Origin: Mycolicibacterium sp. BiH015
Lineage (GTDB): Bacteria; Actinomycetota; Actinomycetes; Mycobacteriales; Mycobacteriaceae
Length of the DNA stretch: 64,000 nucleotides
Assembly (NCBI RefSeq): GCF_027706845.1
Contig: NZ_JAQGCZ010000003.1
Span: 496,001-560,000 of the forward strand
Direction of reading: 5' to 3'
A program made the position numbers and the translations under genes. A model generated the notes under the pieces. It was not told the DNA's origin. It made no database searches and worked only from the letters and a program-made list of their open reading frames with translations. Below are positions 47,801-56,244 of this stretch, one piece after another (position 1 is the first letter of the stretch; each line of letters opens with the position of its first letter).

Positions 47801-48501
47801 CCGTACCACACCCCGTGAAGCTTGACGCGATCGCGCAGGTCGGCCAGGCCGCGGCCGCTGAGAATCGCGACAGCACAGTGCGATGCCAAATTCTCAACGA
47901 CGTCGGCCGCACTCGGCAGTAGTTCGGCTTTCGTCGGATCATCGACGATCTCGGACAACGTTCCGTCGAAGTCGAGGAGCACCACCGGCCGGCGAGTCGC
48001 CGCCAGTGAGGCAACCTCGTCGAAGGCAGCGAGCGCGTCGGGCATCGCAGCTACAGATTCGTAGCCGCCGCGCACGCTGAGCGTGACAACGTCGGGAACC
48101 ACCGCGTCGGCGCCGCTCTGCACGATGCGGACCGCATCACCTGTCAGATCCACACCGATCACAAGACCGAAACCGGCCTCGCAGGCGGCGGCCACCCCGG
48201 CTGGGGTGTGATCGACCACGACGCACCGGTTGGGAGGGAGGCCGAGCTTGTCCGCAGCCTCGCGGGCTGGGCCATCCACCACGGCGGCGAACACCTCGTT
48301 CAGTCCGGTGGATCTGAGCTTCTGTGGGCACCCTCCGGCCGAGCAGTAGGCGGCGGTACGCACACCAGCAGAGGCCAACTCACGTACGAACTCGCGCGCC
48401 CTGTGATAGGGGCGACGACTGCCCGCACCGTTGATCAGGCTATCGAGCTCGATCAGCACCGCATCGTGATCACGTGGGTCGACAAAGACCGGCAGCGTCA
48501 T
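44851..48501 (-). CDS. otsB1: Rv2006-like HAD / trehalose-6-phosphatase / GH65 phosphorylase fusion
   Basis: 1216 residues from the ATG at 48501, with GGAG upstream. Three parts. Residues 1-165 are a beta-phosphoglucomutase-like HAD domain whose nucleophile Asp is replaced by Glu18 (VLIELDSLI). Residues 170-430 are trehalose-6-phosphate phosphatase ([27 protein letters not shown]). Residues 440-1216 are a GH65 glycoside phosphorylase with the general acid Glu in [10 protein letters not shown] and phosphate-site [10 protein letters not shown]. Together they could take trehalose-6-phosphate to trehalose and on to glucose plus beta-glucose-1-phosphate. Rv2006 is DosR-induced. Divergent from ppsA over strong DosR boxes. 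Confidence 0.92.
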   Translation of the reverse strand: MTLPVFVDPRDHDAVLIELDSLINGAGSRRPYHRAREFVRELASAGVRTAAYCSAGGCPQKLRSTGLNEVFAAVVDGPAREAADKLGLPPNRCVVVDHTPAGVAAACEAGFGLVIGVDLTGDAVRIVQSGADAVVPDVVTLSVRGGYESVAAMPDALAAFDEVASLAATRRPVVLLDFDGTLSEIVDDPTKAELLPSAADVVENLASHCAVAILSGRGLADLRDRVKLHGVWYGGSHGIELVSPDGVEHPNPRAEEARLALSPAGADLTAQLGEVQGIVIEDKRFALAVHYRNVADEAVDAVIAAVRTVGRAHHLGVSSGRMVIELRPGIDWDKGRAVNWILNQIDGEDLALPVYIGDDSTDEDAFDVLRHKGVGIAVRQGVSDKRKSSARFCLDEPEAVCTFLSRLAQRLADEADSTGDSWSLVFDGYAREQERLRESLCTTGNGYLAVRGAAPEAHAGQFHYPGHYVAGVYNRLTDVVAGTPVTNESLVNLPNWLPVSFRVNGAAWFDIDRCPPTSYRVTFALRRATLIRTFTVCDEDGRTTEVTQRRFVSMQQPHVAAMQTVIRPLDWTGLLEIRSTVDGGVANTGVERYRDLASKHLDVNEIRELSEDCALLAVETTQSRVRVALTVRNTLRCDGAASEDREVRRMPIVGDAHVGHQFLIDVVPGNTALLEKTACVFTSRDHGIGEPVEAAIREISRVADFAELQRGHQLSWAHLWERFTIDVSRDVETLRVVRLHQLHLLQTLSRHTADLDVGVPARGLHGEAYRGHVFWDELFVFPVTNLRMPEVTRSLLMYRYRRLPEARLAAHERGYRGAMFPWQSGSSGREESQQLHLNPTSGHWNPDASARAHHVGIAIAYNVWQYFQVTGDSGFLIDYGAEMLAEIARFWVSLARFDSVRNRYVVTGVIGPDEFHSGYPGRDYDGIDNNAYTNVMAVWVILRALETLERVPLSYRLTLLEKLGIDDDELVRWEDVSRRMFVPFHDGVISQFEGYERLRELDWETYRTRYGDLRRLDRILDAENDSTNNYKAAKQADTVMLFYLLSADELYELFDRLGYTFSPEQIPATIDYYRSRTSHGSTLSAVVHSWVTARGNRTEAMRYFKQVLDSDVVDIQRGTTAEGIHLAAMAGSVDLLQRCFTGLELRDEQIVIGPLWPESLGGLAFSFRYRGHRLRLSVRGRGATLSAEPGDAPPVQVECRGAQQTLVAGGTVRFSR

Positions 48502-48556
48502 CGCCAGGCTCCTCACTCGGCATTCGCGCTTCATGTCAGCAACCCCGGGCCGGACG

Positions 48557-48580
48557 GAGAAGGGACATTGGTCCCTTCTC
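48557..48580. promoter_or_regulatory. Strong DosR-like palindrome between otsB1 and PEP synthase
   Basis: Perfect 10-base arms GAGAAGGGAC and GTCCCTTCTC around ATTG. The best palindrome in the window; 56 bases from the otsB1 ATG. Confidence 0.7.
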
Positions 48581-48587
48581 CCGACAG

Positions 48588-48605
48588 TAGGGACTTAAGA
48601 CCCTG
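48588..48605. promoter_or_regulatory. Second DosR-like box upstream of PEP synthase
   Basis: TAGGGACTTAAGACCCTG, 79 bases before the ppsA ATG and seven bases from the first palindrome. Close to the DosR consensus GGGACTTTAGTCCC. A weaker third element (GAGGACTTTCGTCG) starts near 48612. Confidence 0.65.
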
Positions 48606-48683
48606 CGAACAGAGGACTTTCGTCGAGGCGCGAGCTGCCCTAGGCCGTTACGGCGATACGGCACCGCAGCGGAAGCTCGACTC

Positions 48684-50966
48684 ATGGACCAAGGAATCGA
48701 TACGACCTACATCCGAGACATTGAGAGTTTGTCGATCCAGGACGCCGAGGAAGCCGGAGGCAAGGGCGCCAACCTCGGTGAAATGGTGGCCGCCAAGTTG
48801 CCAGTCCCGCCCGGATTTGTGCTGTTGCGAACCTGCTACAGCGATTCGATGCGGCACGGTGGCGTCGACGCCGAACTCGCTGCGCTGCACCGCGAGGCGC
48901 TCGCGAATGTCGCCGACACCGCACGGCTGGACGAGTTGTGCCGATGGATGCAGGCCCTGGTCCGCAGGGCCGGTGTCGACGATCGCCTTCGCCGTCAGGT
49001 ATCAGCCGCCTACGACCGGCTCGGCCCCGACGCGGTGGTGGCCGTGCGCTCGTCAGCCACCGGCGAGGACGGCGCCGACGCCTCGTTCGCCGGAATGAAC
49101 GCAACGATCACCAATGTCTGCGGCCAGGCAGAACTCACCGATGCCATCACCCGCTGCTGGGCATCGCTGTTCAGCCCCCGAGTGATCACCTACCGCGCCA
49201 GCCGCGGATTCACCGACGACCCCGCCATGGCGGTCGTTGTGCAGCAGATGGTCGATTCCGAGAAGGCCGGAGTGGCTTTCACCGCCGACCCCAGCACCGG
49301 AGCGCGAGACCGCGTGGTGATCGAAGCTGCTTACGGACTCGGGGAAGTGGTGGTTTCGGGCAAGGTGGAGCCCGACACGTACACCGTCTCGAAGGACACC
49401 CTCGCGCCCCTCGACATTCGCATCGGGCGTCAGAAGTTTCAGATCATTCGAGGTCCTGACGGCAGCGACGAGGTGGTCGACCTCGACGATTCGCACGCGG
49501 AGGCCCGCGTGCTCTCCGACGACGAGTTGCGGTCGATCGCGCGCATGGCGATCACGATGGAGCAACACAGCGGTTGTCCACAGGACACGGAATGGGCGAT
49601 CAGCCGCGGCAGAACATACTTGGTGCAGGCTCGCCCCATCACCACTCTGGGACACACTGCGCAGGCCGCAGAGACGCCGGACACGGTTCTCGCGCGTGGC
49701 CTCGCCGCGGCACCGGGGGTGGCCACAGGTCGGGTCCGGGTGCTCCAGGCACCCGAAGACGGCCAACGCCTACAGGCCGGGGAGATCCTCGTCGCGCCGA
49801 TGACGAACCCCGATTGGCTGCCGACCATCCGCCGCGCGGCCGCGCTGGTCACCGACACCGGCGGCATGACCTGCCACGCCGCGATCGTGGCGCGGGAGTT
49901 GGGAGTACCGTGCATCGTCGGCGCGAGGACCGCCACCACAGACCTGCATGACGGCACAACCGTGACCGTCGACGGTGCCCGCGGCGAGGTTGTCTCGGGG
50001 CCCAGCACCAGCACCAGCACCGTCGTCACATCCGCGCGCCCAACCAAGGAACACTCGGCCGTGAGCGAGGCGACGGCGACGCGGATCTATGTCAACCTCG
50101 CAATGCCCGACGCCGCGGAGAGCGTCGCGGGCCAGGAGGTCGACGGCGTCGGACTACTGCGCGCGGAGTTCATGCTGACCGACGCCCTCGGCGGCCGTCA
50201 CCCGCGCGACCTCATCGCTCGCGGGGAGCAGCAGACGCTCGTCACCCGCATGGTGGCCTCGGTCGGTCGAATCGCCACGGCGTTCGCGCCCCGCCCCGTC
50301 GTCTACCGGGCCACTGACTTCCGCAGCAACGAATTCCGGGGCTTGAAAGGCGGATCCGACTACGAACCGGTCGAGCACAACCCGATGATCGGGTATCGCG
50401 GCTGCTACCGCTACGTCAAGGAACCTGATCTGTTCGCCCTCGAGCTGGAGGCACTGGCCAGGGTGCGGGAGGAGTCGCCCAACGTCGCTCTGATGATTCC
50501 CTTCGTGCGCACCCGATGGGAGCTGGAGGAATGCCTTTCGCTGGTCGACGCCAGCCCGCTCGGGGGCCAGCGTGGCCTGCACCGCTGGGTGATGGCCGAG
50601 GTTCCCTCCGTCGTGCACTGGCTGCCGGAGTACATCGGCATGGGGATCGATGGAGTCTCGATAGGCAGTAACGATCTGACACAGTTGGTGCTGGGAGTCG
50701 ATCGCGACTCCGACACGTGCGCCGAGCTGTTCGACGAGTCCGACCCCGCGGTCCTGCACGCCATCCGGCGAATCATCACGACGGCCAACAAGTTCGGGAT
50801 CACGTCGTCACTGTGCGGTCAGGCGCCCTCGACCAATCCGGCGTTCGCCGAGCATCTCGTTCGCTACGGAATCACCTCCGTCTCAGTCAATCCCGACGCG
50901 GTCGACGCCACCCGCCGGGTGATCGCAGCCGCAGAGCGCCGCATCCTGCTCGACGCGGCGCGATGA
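48684..50966 (+). CDS. ppsA: Phosphoenolpyruvate synthase
   Basis: 760 residues. ATP-grasp domain (about 1-330; GGKGANLGEMVAAKLPVPPG, VRSSATGEDGADASFAGMN), phospho-His swivel domain with GGMTCHAAIVARELG, and PEP/pyruvate barrel with VDGVGLLRAEFMLTD and catalytic Cys in SLCGQAPST. Makes PEP from pyruvate and ATP, a gluconeogenic entry step. Two DosR-like boxes lie upstream, paired with the opposing trehalose-enzyme gene. Confidence 0.93.
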   Translation: MDQGIDTTYIRDIESLSIQDAEEAGGKGANLGEMVAAKLPVPPGFVLLRTCYSDSMRHGGVDAELAALHREALANVADTARLDELCRWMQALVRRAGVDDRLRRQVSAAYDRLGPDAVVAVRSSATGEDGADASFAGMNATITNVCGQAELTDAITRCWASLFSPRVITYRASRGFTDDPAMAVVVQQMVDSEKAGVAFTADPSTGARDRVVIEAAYGLGEVVVSGKVEPDTYTVSKDTLAPLDIRIGRQKFQIIRGPDGSDEVVDLDDSHAEARVLSDDELRSIARMAITMEQHSGCPQDTEWAISRGRTYLVQARPITTLGHTAQAAETPDTVLARGLAAAPGVATGRVRVLQAPEDGQRLQAGEILVAPMTNPDWLPTIRRAAALVTDTGGMTCHAAIVARELGVPCIVGARTATTDLHDGTTVTVDGARGEVVSGPSTSTSTVVTSARPTKEHSAVSEATATRIYVNLAMPDAAESVAGQEVDGVGLLRAEFMLTDALGGRHPRDLIARGEQQTLVTRMVASVGRIATAFAPRPVVYRATDFRSNEFRGLKGGSDYEPVEHNPMIGYRGCYRYVKEPDLFALELEALARVREESPNVALMIPFVRTRWELEECLSLVDASPLGGQRGLHRWVMAEVPSVVHWLPEYIGMGIDGVSIGSNDLTQLVLGVDRDSDTCAELFDESDPAVLHAIRRIITTANKFGITSSLCGQAPSTNPAFAEHLVRYGITSVSVNPDAVDATRRVIAAAERRILLDAAR

Positions 50967-51008
50967 CGGCTCTGCTTGCAGAACCGGTCACGCGTAGCGC
51001 ACTAGGAG

Positions 51009-51026
51009 TGGGGACCTATGGCCCTG
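51009..51026. promoter_or_regulatory. DosR-like box upstream of the half-USP/USP pair
   Basis: TGGGGACCTATGGCCCTG, 55 bases before the half-USP start. Confidence 0.55.
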
Positions 51027-51081
51027 TCTGCGGTCAGCACCACCCCATAGCGTTCAAGCAGGGCCTGAACGGAGACCAACG

Positions 51082-51465
51082 ATGACAGATGCCACGCCCC
51101 TACCTGTGACCGCCGGAGTAGACGGGTCGACGACGGCACTGCATGCCGCGCTGTGGGCAGCTACCGAAGCCGAATTCCGCGGCGCGCCATTACGACTGGT
51201 GTATGTGACCAAGACGCCACATGGAAGCACCGACGAGTACGCCGAGGACGTGCGCCATGCCCACGCCTCGTTACGCCAGGCACAGGCTGCGGTCGAAGCG
51301 GCGGGCAGCGCCGTCACCGTTGACACCGCGGTCATCAGCGGACCGCCGGCGGACACTCTGATCGCGGAGTCGGCAGGACGTCACGCCGACCAGGCCGCGC
51401 AGATCGTGGGACACGGCCACTCGGCCTTCCGTCACACGGCGACCTCGGCCCTTGTCGTGCGTTGA
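51082..51465 (+). CDS. Single-domain, degenerate universal stress protein
   Basis: 127 residues. The start of a Usp domain is clear (VTAGVDGSTTALHAALWAAT), but the ATP loop is reduced to IVGHGHSAFRHTATSALVVR, lacking the G2XG9XGS spacing, so nucleotide binding is doubtful. Single-domain and shortened compared with the tandem USPs here. It probably shares a transcript with the USP at 51495. Confidence 0.75.
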   Translation: MTDATPLPVTAGVDGSTTALHAALWAATEAEFRGAPLRLVYVTKTPHGSTDEYAEDVRHAHASLRQAQAAVEAAGSAVTVDTAVISGPPADTLIAESAGRHADQAAQIVGHGHSAFRHTATSALVVR

Positions 51466-51494
51466 AACCCCATGTAGTCGAGGAGGAGTCACCA

Positions 51495-52376
51495 ATGTCT
51501 GAATCCACCGCCGAACTCGGGATAGTCGTCGGCGTCGACGGATCCCCCGAGTCGCATGCCGCCGTTCGCTGGGCCGCACAGGAGGCCGTACTCCGCCGAC
51601 GACCGGTGACGCTCCTGCATGTCGTGTCACCCATCGTGGTCACCTGGCCGATCGAACCGGTGGTCACGGGTTTCTATGAGTGGCAGGAAGACAACGCCAC
51701 CGAAGTGCTGAAACAAAGTCAGGAAACCCTGTACTCGGCAGCGGAGGGATCTCCGCCGCCCGAGGTGCACCTCGAACTCCGGCACGACGGGATCCTGACC
51801 GAGCTGTCGAACGCCTCAAAGAGCGCAGACATGATCGTGGTCGGCAGTCGCGGCTTGGGTCCCGTTGGCGGTGCGGTGCTGGGTTCGGTGAGCCGCGCCC
51901 TGCTGCATCACGCCCAATGTCCGGTCGTCGTGGCCAGGGAGGGCGTGGTCAGGCGGACCGATCGCAATCTGCCCGTGCTGCTGGGTATTGACGGTTCACC
52001 GGCCTCCGCGGCTGCCACGGCATTCGCCTTCGAAGAGGCGTCACGGCGCGGGGTGGACCTCGTCGCACTGCACGCCTGGAGCGACGTTGCTGTCTTCCCG
52101 ATTCTGGGGATGGACTGGCACACCTACGAGCAGCAAGGCCACGAAGTCCTCGGTGAGCGCCTCGCGGGTTGGCAGGAGGCCTATCCCGACGTACGCATCA
52201 GTCGCCGGATCGTCTGCGACAAGCCCGCGCGATGGCTTATCGACGAGTCGAAGCACGCGCAACTGGTGGTGGTGGGAAGCCGTGGTCGAGGCGGGATTTC
52301 GAGCATGTTGTTCGGCTCGGTCAGCACAGCCGTCGCCGAGTCGGCGACCACTCCGGTGGCTGTTGTCCGCTCCTGA
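51495..52376 (+). CDS. Tandem-domain universal stress protein
   Basis: 293 residues from ATG 51495, preceded by AGGAGGAG. Both ATP motifs are intact (GSRGLGPVGGAVLGS and GSRGRGGISSMLFGS). Very similar in layout to the USP at 23163 (WPIEPVVTGFYEWQEDNATE versus NWPVGPLLETISEFERQNAE). Follows the half-USP. Confidence 0.92.
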   Translation: MSESTAELGIVVGVDGSPESHAAVRWAAQEAVLRRRPVTLLHVVSPIVVTWPIEPVVTGFYEWQEDNATEVLKQSQETLYSAAEGSPPPEVHLELRHDGILTELSNASKSADMIVVGSRGLGPVGGAVLGSVSRALLHHAQCPVVVAREGVVRRTDRNLPVLLGIDGSPASAAATAFAFEEASRRGVDLVALHAWSDVAVFPILGMDWHTYEQQGHEVLGERLAGWQEAYPDVRISRRIVCDKPARWLIDESKHAQLVVVGSRGRGGISSMLFGSVSTAVAESATTPVAVVRS

Positions 52377-52405
52377 GAACAGACGTCGTCAGCGAGGGAT
52401 CTGGA

Positions 52406-53042
52406 ATGGAAAGGCATCGGATACACCTGGCCGGAGTCGGCGTCGTTGTTGCGGTGGCTGCCATCGCGGCGTGCGGAGACGCCGCGACGGACCAGGCAGG
52501 ATCAGCATCGACCACTTCGTGGACAACATCTGCGGTGGACCTGCACAATCGGGCCGATGTGATGTTCGCGCGCCACCATGATCCCGCACCATCAGCAGGC
52601 CATCGAGATGAGCGACGTCATCACGGCCAAGTCGGATATCGATCCGCGTGTTGTCGAATTGGCGGGACAGATCAAGTCCGTGCAGGCTGCGGAGATCAGA
52701 CAGATGCAGGCCTGGCTCGATCAATGGGGAATGGCCGGAATGCCAATGGACGGCATGCCTGGAATGCATCAGATGCCCGGAATGCCTGGTATGGATGGCA
52801 TGCCCGGCATGCGAGGGATGGTGTCAGCAGCTGACATTCAGGCCATCCGTGACGCACAGGGAGTGGATGCGACGAGACTGTTCCTCGTGCACATGATTGA
52901 GCACCACGAAGGCGCGATCGCCATGGCGACCAACGAGATCGAAAGCGGTCAGTTTCCTGATGCCATTGCGCTGTCCGAATCAATCATCAGCAGCCAGCGC
53001 AAGGAGATCGATGTGATGAACCAGATCCTGCGGTCGCTGTAG
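52406..53042 (+). pseudogene. DUF305 lipoprotein with a +1 frameshift
   Basis: ATG 52406 starts a lipoprotein signal (HLAGVGVVVAVAAIAACGDA, lipobox Cys) and continues to DLHNRADVMFARH. There an extra C (CGCCACCATG, near 52575) shifts the frame. The next frame continues MIPHHQQAIEMSDVITAKSD to the end at 53042. The DUF305 His ligands (IPHHQQA, MIEHHEGAIAMA) flank a Met-rich loop (MAGMPMDGMPGMHQMPGMPG and on) suited to Cu(I). Next to a metal-pump gene, so copper handling is plausible. Could start internally at ATG 52578, which loses export. Confidence 0.7.
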
Positions 53043-53054
53043 CGGAGCGTAGGG

Positions 53055-54602
53055 ATGATCGCAGTCAGCTCAACCTCCCCACGCCACCGCTTCGGGCGCT
53101 GGCGGCCGTATCTGGAGCCGATCCTGTTGGCACTCACGGGCCTCGCGCTGGGGGCAGGTGGTGTCGCGTGGCTTTCCGGCGCAAAGGATGCAGCCGACGT
53201 CTGCTGGATGATCGGCACCGCAATCGCGATCGTGCCTGCAGTGCTGTGGGTGCTGATCGCGTTGCGGCACGCGCGATTCGGAGTGGATCTGATCGCTGTA
53301 CTGTCGCTGGGCGGAACGCTGCCCTTCGGCGAATATCTCGCAGGTGCGTTGATCGCGTTGATGCTGACAGGCGGCCGGGCTTTGGACGCCGCAGCCACAC
53401 AGAGAGCGTCTCGTGATCTCACGGCACTGCTTGAACGCGCACCGCGGTTCGCCCGTCGCCGCGTCGGCACGCAGGTCGAGGTCGTCGGGCTTGCCGACGT
53501 CGACGTCGGCGACATCCTCGTGATCAGTCCCGGCGATGTCGTACCGGTCGACGGACGAGTCGTCGGCTCCGCGGCAGTGCTCGATGAAGCCGCACTCACC
53601 GGCGAATCCGCCCACGTGGACCGGCCCTCGGGAGATGCGGTCCGCAGCGGGGTGGTCAACGCGGGTGGGGTCTTCGAGCTCCGTGCCACAGCGACTCCTG
53701 AGCAGAGCACCTACGCCGGGATCGTCCGGCTGGCACTGCCCGCCGTGCGCGCCGAGAGGAAGCGGGCGATCACGGTGATGGTCGGTGACGGCATCAACGA
53801 CGCACCGGCACTCGCGGCGGCGACAGTGGGTGTCGCGATGGGGGCGCGAGGTGCCACGGCATCGTCGGAGGCGGCCGACATCGTGCTGACCACCGACCGT
53901 CTCGACAGGCTCGCTGACGCGATGGACATCGCGCGCTGGTCCCGGCGCATCGCCGTGCAGAGCGCTGTCGTCGGCATGGCGCTCTCCCTGGTGGCGATGA
54001 CGGTCGCTGCACTGGGCTGGCTTCCGCCGGCGCCGGGAGCATTGCTGCAGGAAGCCATCGACGTGGCGGTCATCCTCAACGCCCTGCGCGCATGGCGCGG
54101 AGATCCGCGCGCCGACCTCGAGCTGGCCGCAGACACCGAACGAATGCTGCAGGGGTTCGCAGCCGAGCACGACGAGCTGCGCGACAGCCTCGTAGAGATC
54201 CGCAACTGCGCAGACAAGCTGGCCGATGGCGCTGATGAGGCTGCCCTGCAATCACTTTCGAGAGCCTACGAACTGCTCGCGCAGCGGATTCTGCCCCACG
54301 AGCGCGCCGAGGAAACGGAGCTGTACCCTGCGCTGGCCGCGCCCCTGCACAGCGGTGAAGCCACTGCCACCATGAGTCGTACCCATGCCGAGATTCAGCG
54401 ACTGTCCGACCGGATCGGTGAGCACCTCCGACTTGCGCAGGCGGCCGGAGGTATCCAGGACGATCAGGTCGATGATCTGCTCGCGTGCCTTTACGGTCTT
54501 TATGCGCTGCTGCGACTGCACTTCATTCAGGAAGAGGAGAGTTACTTCTCGCTTGCGGACCTGGACACGGCGGCGGCCCCCGCACCGACGAAGCCGCGTT
54601 GA
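53055..54602 (+). CDS. P1B-type ATPase-hemerythrin fusion lacking its catalytic core
   Basis: 515 residues. N-terminal TM helices and an actuator domain with AALTGESAHVDRPSGD are present. After STYAGIVRLALPAVRAERKR the sequence jumps to ITVMVGDGINDAPALAAATV. The CPC-type TM helix, the DKTGT phosphorylation site and the nucleotide domain, some 250 residues, are absent, although the frame is kept. Two C-terminal TM helices follow, then a hemerythrin domain (residues about 375-505; EHDELRDSLVEIRN, PHERAEETELYPAL, LHFIQEEESYFSLAD). It cannot pump by the normal cycle. An in-frame deletion derivative, or a protein kept for its iron domain. Confidence 0.8.
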   Translation: MIAVSSTSPRHRFGRWRPYLEPILLALTGLALGAGGVAWLSGAKDAADVCWMIGTAIAIVPAVLWVLIALRHARFGVDLIAVLSLGGTLPFGEYLAGALIALMLTGGRALDAAATQRASRDLTALLERAPRFARRRVGTQVEVVGLADVDVGDILVISPGDVVPVDGRVVGSAAVLDEAALTGESAHVDRPSGDAVRSGVVNAGGVFELRATATPEQSTYAGIVRLALPAVRAERKRAITVMVGDGINDAPALAAATVGVAMGARGATASSEAADIVLTTDRLDRLADAMDIARWSRRIAVQSAVVGMALSLVAMTVAALGWLPPAPGALLQEAIDVAVILNALRAWRGDPRADLELAADTERMLQGFAAEHDELRDSLVEIRNCADKLADGADEAALQSLSRAYELLAQRILPHERAEETELYPALAAPLHSGEATATMSRTHAEIQRLSDRIGEHLRLAQAAGGIQDDQVDDLLACLYGLYALLRLHFIQEEESYFSLADLDTAAAPAPTKPR

Positions 54603-54619
54603 GGGACGAACAGTTCCGC

Positions 54620-56119
54620 CTAGATCGCAGCCGCGCACACGTGGCGCGCCTCGCGCACCGACTCCTCAAGGGGACGTGTGGTGTCGACCGGGTGGGCGCT
54701 GGGCCACTCGCCCGACCATCCACTCAGCTCGGCGGCCATCGCCGGGGTGGCGTCCGAGGCGGTGCGACCTCTGCCCGCGATCCGATTCGCCGCGTCGCCG
54801 GCAGACGAGGTGCATACCAGCTCAACGATTGGGCTGTGGGTCTCGGCGGCCACCGTGTGCGCCCGCTGGCGTTGGCGCGCATCGCGCCACGTCCCGTCCA
54901 GTACGACGGAATGGCCTGCGCTGAGCCAGTTTCGCGCGCGGTTGAGGACTTCGTCGTAGACCGCGGACACCTTGTCCGGCGCATAGAGTCCTGCGTTCAG
55001 GTCACCGACGCCGCCGGTGATGTCTCCGCTCTGCCGGAGTTCGCGGCGGACCTCATCGGTCGAGATGACGTGGGCGTCGATGATCTCTGCCAAGGCATGG
55101 GCAATCGTCGTCTTGCCGGTGCCGGGGCCGCCGCCGACGACGACCAGCTGCACACAGCCGGCCTTGAGGTGCGAGTGCGCGATGGCGAGGTGCCGCTGTG
55201 CTGCCGCGATACCGTCCGGATGTCCCTGCCCGACACGCACGCAGTCGACTTTGGCTCGCACGACCCCCCGATAGGCGACGCAGAAATGCCGCAGCGAGTG
55301 CGCGGCATGATCCCCCGCTTGCAGGCAATACTCGTCGAGGAACAGATCGGCAAGATCCCGACGCCCGAGAAACTCCAGATCCATTGCCAAGAACGCGGCA
55401 TCGTCGACGCCGTCCACGTATCGAAGCCTGTCGTCGAATTCCAGGCAGTCCAGCAGCACGGGTCCTTCGGCGGTGCAGAAGATGTCTTGGCTGAGCAGGT
55501 CACCGTGTCCGTCGACGATGCGGCGGGCGGCGATACGGTTGTCGTACAAAAGCCCGCGGCCGGCCAGGTACTGCATCGCCAGACGCTCGATATCAGCCAG
55601 GGGCTCTTCGGCGAGCACGGGACCGACGTGCCGACGCAACTCGGACAGATTCTGCTGCCAGCGGTCCCGGAGCGCTTCCGTCGTCGCCTCGGTGTCCACG
55701 ACAGGCCCGCGGTCGGCGTCGCCGTGGAAACGCGCCAGCATCTCAGCGATTGTCATCAGCCATTTCCCCACCGGCACCCCGCAGGAAACAAGCGTGGCCA
55801 GCCGCTCGGAGTCCGGATATCTGCGGATGACGACAACCGGTTCGGGCTCGCCCACAGGCGGGTGGAACTGGCCCACCCCGAGGTAGCTCGACGGCGCCAG
55901 CCGGCGGTTGAGCTCCACTTCACGGTGGCAGGCCTCGGCCCGCTTGGCGGCGGTGCTGAAGTCGAGGAAATCCGTGCGCACAGCCTTCTTGACCTTGAAG
56001 GCCCGGTCGCCGACGAGGGTGACCAGGCCGGTGTGAGTCTCGTGGACTTCGGCACCGAGTTTGCCGGGCATCATCCACGCGGGCTGCGACTCAGCTGCAC
56101 ATTCAAGCCCCGAAACCAT
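54620..56119 (-). CDS. Rv2004c-like kinase (phosphotransferase plus P-loop ATPase)
   Basis: 499 residues from the ATG at 56119. Residues 1-330 have an aminoglycoside-phosphotransferase-like fold (VDGHGDLLSQDIFCTAEGPV holds the catalytic HGD, LLDCLEFDDRLRYVD the metal Asp). Residues 335-499 are a zeta-toxin/gluconate-kinase type P-loop domain (VVVGGGPGTGKTTIAHALAE, HVISTDEVRRELRQSG). The substrate is unknown. Rv2004c is a DosR regulon member. Divergent from the acg-usp-dosR operon. Confidence 0.87.
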   Translation of the reverse strand: MVSGLECAAESQPAWMMPGKLGAEVHETHTGLVTLVGDRAFKVKKAVRTDFLDFSTAAKRAEACHREVELNRRLAPSSYLGVGQFHPPVGEPEPVVVIRRYPDSERLATLVSCGVPVGKWLMTIAEMLARFHGDADRGPVVDTEATTEALRDRWQQNLSELRRHVGPVLAEEPLADIERLAMQYLAGRGLLYDNRIAARRIVDGHGDLLSQDIFCTAEGPVLLDCLEFDDRLRYVDGVDDAAFLAMDLEFLGRRDLADLFLDEYCLQAGDHAAHSLRHFCVAYRGVVRAKVDCVRVGQGHPDGIAAAQRHLAIAHSHLKAGCVQLVVVGGGPGTGKTTIAHALAEIIDAHVISTDEVRRELRQSGDITGGVGDLNAGLYAPDKVSAVYDEVLNRARNWLSAGHSVVLDGTWRDARQRQRAHTVAAETHSPIVELVCTSSAGDAANRIAGRGRTASDATPAMAAELSGWSGEWPSAHPVDTTRPLEESVREARHVCAAAI

Positions 56120-56175
56120 GCCCTCAAGCCTGCGCTCACCGACGCCGCGGCGACAGGGCCTTCCGGGATCACCCG

Positions 56176-56195
56176 GTGAGGACCATTGACTCTGG
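56176..56195. promoter_or_regulatory. DosR-like box between Rv2004c-like and acg-usp-dosR
   Basis: GTGAGGACCATTGACTCTGG, 50 bases before the acg-like ATG and 56 bases from the Rv2004c-like start. It could give DosR autoregulation. Confidence 0.5.
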
Positions 56196-56244
56196 TTTCC
56201 CGACCGGTTCCCGGCAAGGGTCAACGTATCGAACGGAGGTAGAG

